The notes under the pieces: generated by a model
The model's input: the letters and a program-made list of their open reading frames with translations, nothing else
What the model was told of the DNA's origin: nothing
Databases searched by the model: none
Source: DATFYM01 sp035315065
GTDB lineage: Bacteria > Acidobacteriota > Terriglobia > UBA7540
Direction of reading: 5' to 3'
DNA: 61,757 bases
Assembly (NCBI GenBank): GCA_035315065.1
Contig: DATFYM010000038.1
Coordinates: 1-61,757 of the forward strand
Shown: piece after piece, positions 25,331-33,747 of the stretch
How positions within the stretch are numbered: the first letter of the stretch is position 1
Layout of the letters: the number at the start of each line of letters is the position of its first letter
Program-made: the position numbers and the translations under genes

Positions 25331-26552
25331 TCCCTCACTCTTTTTAAGGCGAGCCCTATTCCCGCAAGCCAATTTCATGACAGACAACATGTGCCGTCGG
25401 CGCGCCACCTGAGATGAGAACGCCCGTCTGGATCGTGTTTGCTTTGGATCCCCTGTCCCAATTCAGCGATTGAAAACCCGAACGAATTTTTCCGGTGAAA
25501 CACCACCTATCTTTCACATAGTAAAAGGCCCAATGCTAAATATTTCGTTCGCCCATAAATAGCTTATGTTACAGAAAATAAGCGAGATAGCGATTGAATT
25601 TCCTTTAAGTTCCGTGTTTTCAAAAGCTTGTTGTTTATGCCAATCTGGGGAGCGGAAATCCGCGAATCCGGCTGGCTTGCAACCCTCCCCCTGCAAGTCC
25701 CGAATCGCAAGCATCGGTGTCGTGTCCGCCTCGCCCTACCCCTGCGGGCCAATTTCGCGCCAGAGAGACACTCGTGCCATCGGGAGCAACTTCGCGAAAA
25801 TCGGACCTAAGATCGCCGCAAGCTGCTGATACAATTGCCTTTATCCGGCGTGGTTTTGCTTTTTCCACTTTCAGCCTATCTTATTGACTCAACGCAACTT
25901 AATCTCGGTGGGTCTGCTTGGCTTTGTTGTACCTCCCCATCTCAACCGCCCAAATCGGCAATAGAGAAGGGACCGCCGTCGGTAGCAATTTGCAAGAAAA
26001 TCGGGCCAAAGTGGCCGTAAACGATTGAATCAGTGGACGATAGTCGCCGTGGCTTTGTTCTTGTCATTCTAAGCGTATCTCATTGAATATAAAAAGATTG
26101 ATCCGAATGGCTTTGACTTGGCTTTGTTTCCGCTCTCGGGCCCCGTTTGGACTTGTGAGGCTTTGTTTGGACTTCCTCACCGGCACCGACTCCATGATTC
26201 CGGCCTTATGATTTCCACTTTTCTGAATCGACGTCGGCCCGGTGCGCCCATGTGCAGTGTCTTCTTGAATTCTGAATCTCAATCGTCAATCTTCCATCTG
26301 CCGCCCGTGCCGGAGTAGCGTCCCGTACCCTATGCCGTATACCCTGCACTGACCCTAGCCCCGAAGATTGGCTATTTCTAGCCTACCATGTCGGAGGAAA
26401 AAGTCAAGTAAAAACTGAAACAGGGTGGGCGTTGGGATGGCGTTTAGGCGCCGCTAGCTTCTCCTCAGAATGGCAGGACTCGGTCTGGCCGGGACATAAG
26501 GCAGTCTTCAGTTAGTCATCAGTTTTCAGCAACTGGAGCCAGAGGTAAGTGC
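25331..26552. other. Gene desert with a decayed direct repeat pair
   Basis: No gene is supported. Two diverged copies of about 155 bases lie at 25776-25929 and 25974-26132. They share, in order, a gcaa-tt-gc-gaaaatcgg box, a gccgcaa/gccgtaa box, a cgtggttttgct/cgtggctttgtt box, a cctatcttattga/cgtatctcattga box and a final ttggctttgtt. GC content is lower than in the coding regions. The copies look like relics of a duplicated element of unknown nature. Confidence 0.45.
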
Positions 26553-26732
26553 ATGACGAGAGCAACGTCTATTCCGTGCGACCTGGACTGGCCTACCGGT
26601 TCCTTCGAACCCCTCGTCTCGCCAAGCTTCTGTCTGAATTGGATCGAGTGCAGCGACCATCGGCAACGCCCCGAGTTCGACAAACCGACCGTGAGGTCCC
26701 TGCACTTTCCGCGGGATACGCTTGCTCTATGA
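26553..26732 (+). CDS. Possible small hypothetical protein
   Basis: A 59-residue ORF starting at an ATG with AGAGGT eight bases upstream. The peptide has a natural-looking composition with LDWPTGSFEPLV and NWIECSDHRQRPEFDKP segments, but no family is recognised. Its 3' end overlaps the last bases of the convergent HEPN gene by six bases. It may be a remnant of a larger gene or a chance ORF. Confidence 0.25.
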   Translation: MTRATSIPCDLDWPTGSFEPLVSPSFCLNWIECSDHRQRPEFDKPTVRSLHFPRDTLAL

Positions 26733-27164
26733 AAGCTGGGGATGATTCTTCTTGATCCACTCTCGGACCCGCCTCCGGAGGTCTTCAGCCAGGGTCGCCA
26801 TTTCTTCCGCCTCCTGGTCGGAAATCCCCCCTCCAAACTCGTAGCTGCTCAGGTTCCGCTTCTTGCGAAAGGCATCGAACTGGCCGACGAACTGCGAATC
26901 AGCGCCAATCGAGAAGGCGAGCGACTGAATCACTCGAAGGTGGTGCGCTTCCCGCGCGGCTCGGTACCCAGCGGCTGCCAGGGCCGCCGTGGCCGCCTGT
27001 AGGGCAGCGTTGTAGGCGATATTGAAGCGCCAATCGACCGCAAGATTCGGCGTGCGGCAAGCCTGGAGATCGCGGTCGGCCAGCGCCAACAGGTCGCGAA
27101 TCTCCTCACGACTCGGCTTATGCGATGTGAGCCAGCCGTTCCGAAGCCAGGTTTTGAAGCTCAC
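26727..27164 (-). CDS. HEPN domain protein, partner of nucleotidyltransferase
   Basis: A 145-residue, mostly helical protein of the HEPN superfamily. HEPN proteins paired with minimal nucleotidyltransferases are a known toxin-antitoxin type in which the HEPN member is an RNase and the partner inactivates it by adding nucleotides. The N-terminal helix REEIRDLLALADRDLQACR and the middle SADWRF-like AVDWRFNIAYNAALQAA match the family. The usual Rx4-6H catalytic motif is replaced by RKKRNLSSYEF near residue 103, with Tyr in the expected place, a variant seen in such pairs. The start is GTG with GGAGA upstream, 47 bases inside the end of the nucleotidyltransferase gene, so the two are tightly coupled. 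Confidence 0.75.
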   Translation of the reverse strand: MSFKTWLRNGWLTSHKPSREEIRDLLALADRDLQACRTPNLAVDWRFNIAYNAALQAATAALAAAGYRAAREAHHLRVIQSLAFSIGADSQFVGQFDAFRKKRNLSSYEFGGGISDQEAEEMATLAEDLRRRVREWIKKNHPQLS

Positions 27165-27747
27165 GCTTGTCTCCGATCAGGAATATCTTTCTCCCTTTCA
27201 AGACCGTTTTCACGAAATGGTGTTGTGATGCCAGTTTGGAGCGAAACTCGGAAACGGGATACACCGTGGGATTGATCTCGCGGCCCAGTGTTTCCTGCGC
27301 CGGGTTGAGGGCGGCGACGACTTCACCGAACGTTGAGCCGCCTACCACAATCACATCGACATCGCTGGCGCGCTGTTGCTGGTCGCGGGCGAACGATCCA
27401 TAGATGAAGGCAACGCGGACACGCCCGGCGAGCGGAGCAAGGGCGGCTTGCAACACTTCCGCAAGGCCGCTGGTTTTGATCATGAGGCTCTTGATCTCGG
27501 TAAACACCGGGCACTTGGAATTGGCCTGGTAATAGACCTGCCGGCCTTGCACCGTGCGGCTGATGATCCCTGCGCCGGCCAGCCGGCTCACTTCCCGGTC
27601 GACGGCGCCGAGCCCGGCGCCGACCCGCCGTGCGAGCTCCCGCAGGTAAAAGGCTTGGTCAATATGCGTAAAAAGCAGACCGAGGACAGCACGGCGGGTG
27701 CGGCCGAAGAGCGCCGAAGAGAGTTCCCGGTCTTGGTTCGTTCTCAT
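27118..27747 (-). CDS. wHTH-nucleotidyltransferase fusion (MNT-type antitoxin)
   Basis: About 209 residues. Residues 1-80 form a winged helix-turn-helix (FLRELARRVGAGLGAVDREV, then a wing GRQVYYQANSK), and residues about 90-200 a minimal nucleotidyltransferase with GSFARDQQQRASDVDVIVVG, the GSx10DxD catalytic signature. Members of this class act as antitoxins by AMPylating the HEPN partner. The fused DNA-binding domain suggests the protein also regulates its own operon, and a perfect inverted repeat lies directly upstream. The ATG at 27747 is chosen; an in-frame TTG at 27768 lies inside the palindrome. No ribosome site is visible, so the transcript may be almost leaderless. Confidence 0.8.
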   Translation of the reverse strand: MRTNQDRELSSALFGRTRRAVLGLLFTHIDQAFYLRELARRVGAGLGAVDREVSRLAGAGIISRTVQGRQVYYQANSKCPVFTEIKSLMIKTSGLAEVLQAALAPLAGRVRVAFIYGSFARDQQQRASDVDVIVVGGSTFGEVVAALNPAQETLGREINPTVYPVSEFRSKLASQHHFVKTVLKGRKIFLIGDKRELQNLASERLAHIA

Positions 27748-27755
27748 TAGAGGTG

Positions 27756-27782
27756 CAATTGTACTCAATATGGTTACAATTG
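27756..27782. promoter_or_regulatory. Palindromic operator upstream of the MNT/HEPN pair
   Basis: A perfect inverted repeat CAATTGTA, 11 bases, TACAATTG. On the minus strand its inner half contains TACAAT, a good -10 box 10 bases before the ATG. A dimer of the winged-helix antitoxin is the natural candidate ligand. Inferred from position and symmetry. Confidence 0.6.
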
Positions 27783-27828
27783 GGAAGCGGCCTGTGGGCA
27801 GATCCGAGCTGCGCTTGCTGACGAGCCC

Positions 27829-27865
27829 TTGACGACATGCCCAGGTTGGTTGTAGAAGTTGTGAT
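27829..27865 (+). promoter_or_regulatory. Weak promoter candidate for the aldo/keto reductase
   Basis: TTGACG at 27829-27834 is followed after 18 bases by TAGAAG at 27853-27858. The -10 match is poor. Listed because the -35 box is good and the gene begins 40 bases later. Confidence 0.25.
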
Positions 27866-27899
27866 CAGGAGATGCTAAGAAAGGGGAAAGGAGTTCACC

Positions 27900-28883
27900 A
27901 TGGATCGACGAGACTTTTTGAAAGAAAGTCTGGAGAAGGGAACGCTGGTGGCTGCGGGACTCGTGACCTCAGGAAAACTTCTTGCCGCTCCGCCGGAGAA
28001 GACACCCACCAAGACGGTGGCCAGGCGACCGCTCGGCAAGACAGGCGAGCACCTCTCAATCCTTGGGTTCGGCGGGATCGTGGTGATGTCTGTCGAGCAG
28101 TCGTCTGCCAACAATATCGTGGCCGAGGCGGTCGACCGCGGCATCAACTACTTTGACGTCTCCCCCGACCACGGCGATGCCGAGGAGCGTCTGGGACCGG
28201 CGCTCCAGCCTTACCGCAGCCGGTCGTTCCTAGCGTGCAAGACCAACTTCCGCGACAAAGCCGGAACCATGGCCGACCTCGATAATTCGCTTAAACACCT
28301 TCGTACCGATCATTTCGACCTGTATCAGCACCACGCTCTGACCAAGACCGCGGAACTCGATCAGGTCTTCGGTCCGAACGGCGCCATGGAGGCTTTCGTG
28401 GCCGCGCAAAAGGCGGGCAAGGTGCGCTATCTCGGGTTCTCTTGCCACTCTGTCGAGACGGCAATCGCTGCCATGGATCGCGCACACTTCGATACGATTC
28501 TCTTCCCGACGAACTTTGTGCTGTTCTCCAAGGCCAACTTCGGTCCGCAGGTGCTCGATCACGCTCGTGCGAAGGGCATGGGATATCTGGCGATCAAAGC
28601 AATGGCCAAGGGCAAGTATCCGGCGAGCCTGCCAGAAGCCCGGCACACGCCCAAGTGCTGGTACGAGCCCTGCGAGCTGCCTGAAGAGGCGTCGCTCGCT
28701 CTGCGCTGGACATTGTCACGGCCTTATCTTACGGCGGCCATCCCGCCGGGTAATCCTGAATGGTTCCGTCGGGCGATGGATGTAGCCCAGAGCTTCCAGC
28801 CCATTTCTGAGGATGAGACCAAGGCCTTGCTGGCCCGGGCCGGCAACATCGAGCCGATCTTCCGGTTGGGAAACAATGTCTAA
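27900..28883 (+). CDS. Tat-exported aldo/keto reductase-like protein
   Basis: A 327-residue AKR-fold protein with a twin-arginine signal (MDRRDFLKESLEKG, hydrophobic stretch LVAAGLVTSG), so it is expected to leave the cytoplasm folded with its cofactor. AAAGGAG six bases upstream of the ATG fixes the start. Landmarks are RRPLGKTGEHLSILGFGG near residue 42, NYFDVSPDHGDAEERLG near 83, KVRYLGFSCHS, and PNEWF-like NPEWFRRAMD near the end. Of the catalytic tetrad Asp86 and Lys114 are visible and His144 or His145 fits, but the Tyr position is His91 (D-x4-H instead of D-x4-Y). That makes normal NAD(P)H carbonyl reduction doubtful. It precedes tex on the same strand; a functional link is not evident. 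Confidence 0.82.
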   Translation: MDRRDFLKESLEKGTLVAAGLVTSGKLLAAPPEKTPTKTVARRPLGKTGEHLSILGFGGIVVMSVEQSSANNIVAEAVDRGINYFDVSPDHGDAEERLGPALQPYRSRSFLACKTNFRDKAGTMADLDNSLKHLRTDHFDLYQHHALTKTAELDQVFGPNGAMEAFVAAQKAGKVRYLGFSCHSVETAIAAMDRAHFDTILFPTNFVLFSKANFGPQVLDHARAKGMGYLAIKAMAKGKYPASLPEARHTPKCWYEPCELPEEASLALRWTLSRPYLTAAIPPGNPEWFRRAMDVAQSFQPISEDETKALLARAGNIEPIFRLGNNV

Positions 28884-28950
28884 TCGAGCTTTTCGGGGCG
28901 CTTCTTCTGTTGCGCCAGCCGACATCACCCATCGTTTCCTGCCGTCGCGG

Positions 28951-28956
28951 TATAAT
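28951..28956 (+). promoter_or_regulatory. TATAAT box upstream of tex
   Basis: A perfect -10 hexamer 49 bases before the tex ATG, in the gap after the reductase gene. No convincing -35 hexamer is seen 16-18 bases upstream. Confidence 0.35.
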
Positions 28957-29004
28957 TCTGACCTGGGCAGAAACCAACTGACCCGGGAACGCGTTGTTTT
29001 CGTT

Positions 29005-31266
29005 ATGACTGACCTAAGAGTTCTCCCGCTCGACCTAATGCTTCACATTGCCCAGACCCTCGACATTCCCCTGCACAGCCTGGTGGCGGTGATCGAACTG
29101 CTGGATGACGGCGGCACGGTCCCGTTCATCGCGCGTTATCGCAAGGAGGCCACCGGAAATCTCGATGAGGTTAAGGTCCGTGGCATCGAAGAAAAGCTGG
29201 GCTATTTCCGCGATCTGGTGGCGCGCCGCGAAACGATTCTCGCCTCGATCGCCGAACAGGGCAAGCTCACCGACGAACTCCGAGCTCGCATCGAAGGCAC
29301 CTTCGATAGAAGCGAGTTGGAGGACTTGTACCTGCCCTACCGCCCGAAGCGCCGCACCAAGGCCACCATAGCGCGCGAAAAGGGGCTCGAGCCGCTTGCC
29401 TTGTATTTGTGGGCACAGCAGCCCGCGGCCGAGCCGCTGGAAACATTTGCGAACAGTTTTGTGAATGCGGAAAAAGGTGTAAACAGCGTGGAAGAGGCGC
29501 TGGAAGGCGCGCGCCACATTGTTGCGGAGATGATCAGCGAGGACGCCGATCTGCGCAAAGCAATGCGGAAGCTGATGTTGGAAGAGGGCGTGGTGGTGAG
29601 CCACAAGGTGGCCGACGCCGTGGACGAGCAAGAGAAGTTCAAGATGTACTACGACTACCGTGAGCCGGTGAAGGCCATTCCGTCGCACCGCATGCTGGCC
29701 ATTCGCCGCGGCGAGAGCGAAGGCGTCCTCAACTTCCTCATTGAACTTGAGCCCCTGCATGCTGTCTCCATCCTGAAAACCCGCATTTTGCGCGCGCCAG
29801 GCGATTGGACACCGCAACTTGAACTGGCCATCGAAGACTCATGGCAGCGCCTGCTGAACTCTTCGATTCAGGCAGAAATCCGGTTGGAAGTGAAGCAGCG
29901 CTCGGATGGAGACGCAATTCAGGTGTTTCGTGACAATCTGCATAACCTGCTCCTGGCGCCTCCGGCGGGGCCTATTTCCGTACTGGGAATCGACCCCGGC
30001 CTGCGCACGGGGTGCAAGACAGCGGTGATCGATGAGACCGGCAAATTCCTTGCCCACGACGTCATCTACCTGCACCGCTCCAAAGGCGAGGCGGAGGCCG
30101 CCGCGAAGACGCTCGAAACGTTGTTGCAGCAGCACAACGTGCGGGCCATCGCCATCGGCAATGGCACGGCTTCCCGCGAGACGGATGCCTTCGTGCGTGA
30201 GTTCCTGCGTGAGCGGAAACTCGATAGCATTTTTTCCGTGACCGTCAGCGAGTCCGGGGCCAGCGTTTATTCAGCCTCCGAGGTTGCGCGGCAGGAGTTT
30301 CCGGATCTCGATCTCACGGTGCGGGGCGCCATTTCCATTGCGCGCCGGTTGCAGGACCCGCTCTCCGAGCTGGTCAAGGTCGACCCCAAGTCGATCGGGG
30401 TCGGCCAATATCAGCACGACGTCGACCAACGCCAGCTTCAGGCGTCGCTCGAAAGCGTCATCGAAAGTTGCGTCAACCGGGTGGGTGTTGATCTGAACAC
30501 TTCGTCGTGGACGCTGTTACGCTATGTCGCCGGCGTCACGGAACGAACCGCCCGCAACATCGTCACGTTTCGAAACGAAAACGGCAGCTTCCGTTCGCGT
30601 GCGCAATTGCGGAGAGTGCCGGGCATCGGGCCCAAGACGTTCGAACAGGCGGCCGGGTTCCTGCGCATCCGCAACGGCGAGAACCTGCTCGACATGACCG
30701 CCGTCCACCCGGAGTCCTACCAGATCGTGGAACAAATTGCCCAATCTCTGGGTGTTCCCATCGAAGACTTGATTAGGCGCCCCGAGCTTCTGGAAAAGGT
30801 GGACCGCAACCGGGTATCGGCCGGCACCTATACGCTGAACGATATCCTGGAGGAGTTGCGCAAACCGGGGCGCGACCCGCGCGACAAGTTCGTCGCGCCC
30901 AGTTTTGACGAGCAGGTTCGCGAACTCTCTGACGTGCAGCCCGGCATGGTGCTGGAAGGGGTGGTCACCAACGTGACCAAGTTCGGAGCCTTCGTGGATA
31001 TCGGGGTTCATCAGGAAGGCCTGGTCCACATCAGCGAGCTATCGAACCGCTACATCAAAGACGCATCGGACGTGGTGAAGACGGGGCAAATCGTCAAAGT
31101 AAAAGTCTTAAGCGCCGATCCCAAGACGAAGCGCATCGCACTCTCCATCAAGGCCCTGCAAGATCCCCCGGCCAAGCGCGCGCCCAAACCGCAACCGAAA
31201 CCGAAGCCGGAACCCACCCTTGACGAGAAAATCGCGGTTCTCGCCGCGAAATGGAAGACGCGCTGA
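29005..31266 (+). CDS. tex: RNA-binding transcription accessory protein Tex
   Basis: A 753-residue cytoplasmic protein of the Tex/Spt6 family, linked to transcription and RNA metabolism. The domain order is typical: an N-terminal helical region with DGGTVPFIARYRKEATGNLDE near residue 35, LYLPYRPKRRTKATIAREKG near 110, a YqgF-like RNase H fold (LGIDPGLRTGCKTAVID near 325), a helix-hairpin-helix region (LRRVPGIGPKTFEQAAGF near 535) and a C-terminal S1 domain (GMVLEGVVTNVTKFGAFVDIG near 647). The last about 40 residues are Lys/Pro-rich, then a short helix ending KWKTR. An upstream ATG at 28813 would overlap the reductase gene by 71 bases and add 64 unmatched residues; it is rejected. Confidence 0.96.
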   Translation: MTDLRVLPLDLMLHIAQTLDIPLHSLVAVIELLDDGGTVPFIARYRKEATGNLDEVKVRGIEEKLGYFRDLVARRETILASIAEQGKLTDELRARIEGTFDRSELEDLYLPYRPKRRTKATIAREKGLEPLALYLWAQQPAAEPLETFANSFVNAEKGVNSVEEALEGARHIVAEMISEDADLRKAMRKLMLEEGVVVSHKVADAVDEQEKFKMYYDYREPVKAIPSHRMLAIRRGESEGVLNFLIELEPLHAVSILKTRILRAPGDWTPQLELAIEDSWQRLLNSSIQAEIRLEVKQRSDGDAIQVFRDNLHNLLLAPPAGPISVLGIDPGLRTGCKTAVIDETGKFLAHDVIYLHRSKGEAEAAAKTLETLLQQHNVRAIAIGNGTASRETDAFVREFLRERKLDSIFSVTVSESGASVYSASEVARQEFPDLDLTVRGAISIARRLQDPLSELVKVDPKSIGVGQYQHDVDQRQLQASLESVIESCVNRVGVDLNTSSWTLLRYVAGVTERTARNIVTFRNENGSFRSRAQLRRVPGIGPKTFEQAAGFLRIRNGENLLDMTAVHPESYQIVEQIAQSLGVPIEDLIRRPELLEKVDRNRVSAGTYTLNDILEELRKPGRDPRDKFVAPSFDEQVRELSDVQPGMVLEGVVTNVTKFGAFVDIGVHQEGLVHISELSNRYIKDASDVVKTGQIVKVKVLSADPKTKRIALSIKALQDPPAKRAPKPQPKPKPEPTLDEKIAVLAAKWKTR

Positions 31267-31579
31267 ACCGGGGTAGCGCATGCAGGGAGTGGCGCAGTTT
31301 GATGTTGTAGCGGCGAGTTGCCTCGCCACGTGGCGGCATAAAGGCGCTCTGTGGCGGCATAAAGCCGCCTCTACGCCGAGCTATGACACACTTCAACATC
31401 ACCCCGGACTGCTGGGTCCTCTGGTAGCCCGCCTCTATCGACGGCTGAATCAACGCTACCTCGCGATAGAGGCGGACGGACTTCGCAAGCGCTGCCAAAG
31501 CTGACTCCTCGCTTTCGTAAGTTACGGCCACGTATTTGGCCACCCTCACCGGCGCACGCTGTTGTTCGGTTTCGGACAT
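31148..31579 (-). CDS. Doubtful hypothetical protein reading through a repeat
   Basis: A 143-residue ORF. The first 70 residues (starting MSETEQQRAPVRVAKYVAV) have a plausible composition. From about residue 68 the frame is read through the palindromic repeat at 31308-31378 and then the antisense of the tex 3' end. If a real gene existed here, its C-terminus has been replaced. No family is recognised and the ribosome site is weak. Confidence 0.2.
   Translation of the reverse strand: MSETEQQRAPVRVAKYVAVTYESEESALAALAKSVRLYREVALIQPSIEAGYQRTQQSGVMLKCVIARRRGGFMPPQSAFMPPRGEATRRYNIKLRHSLHALPRFSASSISRREPRFSRQGWVPASVSVAVWARAWPGDLAGP
31308..31378. repeat. Repeat with gtggcggcataaag units
   Basis: Two direct copies of gtggcggcataaag (31331-31344 and 31352-31365), preceded by the palindromic gcggcgagttgcctcgcc. 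The surrounding 31267-31781 stretch, apart from a doubtful minus-strand ORF, has no recognised gene, and a GTCAT/ATGAC inverted pair lies at 31726-31751. Confidence 0.5.
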
Positions 31580-31781
31580 CGTCTTCTCGAAATCGGACGG
31601 CGGGGGCCGTTCGTAGCGCCCTTCCAGATTTGCCTAACAACCTCAACTGCAAGAGCTTACCTCCCTCGATCTTGCCTGGAACCCTGTTTGCTCAAACATT
31701 GGGCCTATCGAACGTTGCGGGGAATTGTGTCATCGCGTCATTGTGCCATGACAGTAGAGCGGCAGCTCCGGGAGGTCACCC

Positions 31782-32168
31782 ATGAGCAGTTTGCTTCAAG
31801 ACCTGCGATACGGTCTGCGGATGCTGGTGAAGAACCCGGCCTTCACGGCTGTGAGGGTGGTAGCGCTGGCGCTGGGCATCGGCGCCAATGCCGCCATCTT
31901 CAGCGTAGTTGACGCCGCGCTGTTGCGGCCGCTCCCCTACCAGCAGCCGGACTGGCTGGTGACCATAGGCGAGTCCCGCGGCCCGATCGATGATGAGATG
32001 AGCGACGCTTCGTACCCCGATTATCTCGACTGGGTGCGCCAGGCGAAGAGCTTTCAATCGCTGGCGGCCTACTCAGGCGACGGGTTTATCCTTACGGGAA
32101 ACGGCTCGCCGGAGGCGGTGGACTCCGCCCGGGTGACGGCCAGTTCGGTCGCGATGGAGGAAATTTGA
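31782..32168 (+). pseudogene. N-terminal fragment of an ADOP permease
   Basis: 128 residues identical in type to the start of the complete permeases downstream: LLQDLRYGLRMLVKNPAFT, then ALALGIGANAAIFSVVDA (first transmembrane helix) and RPLPYQQPDWLV. It ends after about one sixth of the normal 800 residues, at a TGATG that overlaps the start of the PQQ protein. It keeps a good ribosome site (GGGAGG) and ATG. The last codons of the fragment form the ribosome site of the next gene. A deletion that joined the permease 5' end to the next gene is the simplest explanation. Confidence 0.8.
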
Positions 32169-33475
32169 TGAAGCGAGTGCTGAGCCTGCTTCTCTTCCCG
32201 CTGCTCTCGTCGCAAAGTGCGCTCACCCAGGCCACTTTTCACGGCGACATGGCGCGCACGGGCGTCTACGATTCCCCCGGGCCGGAACAGTTGAAGGGCG
32301 TGAAATGGTCGTTCAAGACCGGAGGGGCGATCATCGGCTCGCCGGCCGTGGCTGGCGGCGGCGTTTTCATCGGCAGCACGGACGGTAACCTCTACGCAGT
32401 GGATCAGGAAACAGGCAAGCAAAAATGGAAATACGCCACTCCGCGACAGATTGACTCTTCTCCGGCGGTGGTTGGCGGCGTGGTTTACTTCGAAGGTTAC
32501 GACGGCACTCTTTACGCTCTTGCAGCGGACACCGGCGCCGTCAAGTGGACGTTCGCCACCGGCTACGAAAGGAGATTCGAAGCCAACTTCATTCACGGAT
32601 ATCCGCCTCGGCCCCAGACGATCCCTGATTCGTGGGACGTTTTCTTGTCCTCGCCGGCAGTGTGGAACGGCAAGGTTTACTTTGGCAGCGGGGATGGAAA
32701 TGTCTACGCCTTAGACGCCCAGAGTGGCATCCTGCAGTGGAAGTTTCTCACCAACGACGTGGTGCACGCTTCGCCCGCCATCGCCAACAACACGGTTTAC
32801 ATCGGCAGTTGGGACAGCAATCTCTACGCCTTGGATGCCGAGACTGGCCAGGAAAAATGGCGGTTCAAGGCGGGCCAGGACCCCATCATCCACAACCAGG
32901 TTGGATTCCAATCCTCCCCGGCCGTGGTGGATGGCACCGTTTACGTCGGTTGCCGTGATGGTCATGTATATGCACTGGACGCCGCCACGGGACACCGGAG
33001 GTGGGACTATTCGACAAGCATGTCGTGGGTGATTACCACGCCCGCCGTGCGCGACGGTACGGTCTATGCGGGCACCTCAGACAGTGCGCGTTTCCACGCC
33101 CTCGATGCGAGAACCGGCCGGTTACGGTTCACGTTCGATGCCAAAGGCTACGTGGATTCCTCTCCCGCGCTCGCCGGCGACCTGGCCTATGTGGGGGTCA
33201 CCAATGGAAAGCTCGACGCCATCGACATCAAGTCGGGCAAGTTGGCCTGGGAGTTTCAGACCGAAAGCTCCAAGAAAGATTCGCAGAAGTTGCTGAATGC
33301 GGATGGCAGTTTCAACAACGACGCCATTTATGCTCCCGTGTTCCATGATTTTCAGGATATGCCGGTGGCGGTATCCCGGATTTTTTCTCTCGGCGCGATC
33401 TTCTCTTCCCCCGTCGTCGACCACAACACGGTCTACTTCGGCAGCACGGATGGATTCTTGTATGCACTTCGGTAG
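32168..33475 (+). CDS. Secreted PQQ-type beta-propeller protein
   Basis: A 435-residue protein with a signal peptide (MKRVLSLLLFPLLSS, cleavage near LTQA). It then has about seven to eight repeats with the tryptophan-docking PQQ pattern, e.g. GVFIGSTDGNLYAVDQETGK, VYFEGYDGTLYALAADTG, VYFGSGDGNVYALDAQSG, VYIGSWDSNLYALDAETGQ, VYVGCRDGHVYALDAATG, ending with VYFGSTDGFLYALR. This fold resembles quinoprotein dehydrogenases and BamB. No catalytic residues of a dehydrogenase are evident, so an enzyme activity is not assigned; a binding or scaffold role in the periplasm is possible. GGAGG seven bases before the ATG supports the start. It is translationally coupled to the ADOP fragment. Confidence 0.88.
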   Translation: MKRVLSLLLFPLLSSQSALTQATFHGDMARTGVYDSPGPEQLKGVKWSFKTGGAIIGSPAVAGGGVFIGSTDGNLYAVDQETGKQKWKYATPRQIDSSPAVVGGVVYFEGYDGTLYALAADTGAVKWTFATGYERRFEANFIHGYPPRPQTIPDSWDVFLSSPAVWNGKVYFGSGDGNVYALDAQSGILQWKFLTNDVVHASPAIANNTVYIGSWDSNLYALDAETGQEKWRFKAGQDPIIHNQVGFQSSPAVVDGTVYVGCRDGHVYALDAATGHRRWDYSTSMSWVITTPAVRDGTVYAGTSDSARFHALDARTGRLRFTFDAKGYVDSSPALAGDLAYVGVTNGKLDAIDIKSGKLAWEFQTESSKKDSQKLLNADGSFNNDAIYAPVFHDFQDMPVAVSRIFSLGAIFSSPVVDHNTVYFGSTDGFLYALR

Positions 33476-33576
33476 GATAATCGCGATTGGCTCGTAGGCT
33501 TAAAGACCTCGTAGGCTTAAGGACGACGGACCCTGCTATCCTCCTTGGGGGTTCGTTCGTCTTAAGGGTGTCGAAG

Positions 33577-33712
33577 AATTGACGATTGTCGATTGACGAT
33601 TGACGATTGAAAAAGAAGACGCAAGGAACCTGGTCAACCGTCGATTGTATTTGATCGGGTTGCGTTTTCTCTTCCAATCGTCAATCGACAATCGTCAATC
33701 GACAATTCATGA
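33577..33712. repeat. Inverted pair of iterated cgattga words
   Basis: Arm one (33577-33615) has four copies of a cgattga/cgattgt word. Arm two (33671-33711) has four copies of the inverse (caatcgt/caatcga). The arms are about 40 bases long with 55 bases between them, and would form a long near-perfect hairpin. It sits between the PQQ protein and the first full permease. The 33476-33747 gap holds nothing else recognised. Confidence 0.7.
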
Positions 33713-33747
33713 TCCAACAATAAGGACGATTGAAAGAGGGAAGATCC

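Noticed and set aside
25058..25408. 116-residue minus-strand ORF with TQYEPI repeats
   Set aside because: The peptide repeats come from the CAATACGAACCCATTT boxes and gactgcc words; no coding character outside them.
26064..26282. 72-residue minus-strand ORF in the gene desert
   Set aside because: No ribosome site or family; overlaps the decayed repeat zone.
28813..29004. N-terminal 64-residue extension of Tex
   Set aside because: It overlaps the reductase gene, lacks a ribosome site, and family members begin at the ATG at 29005.
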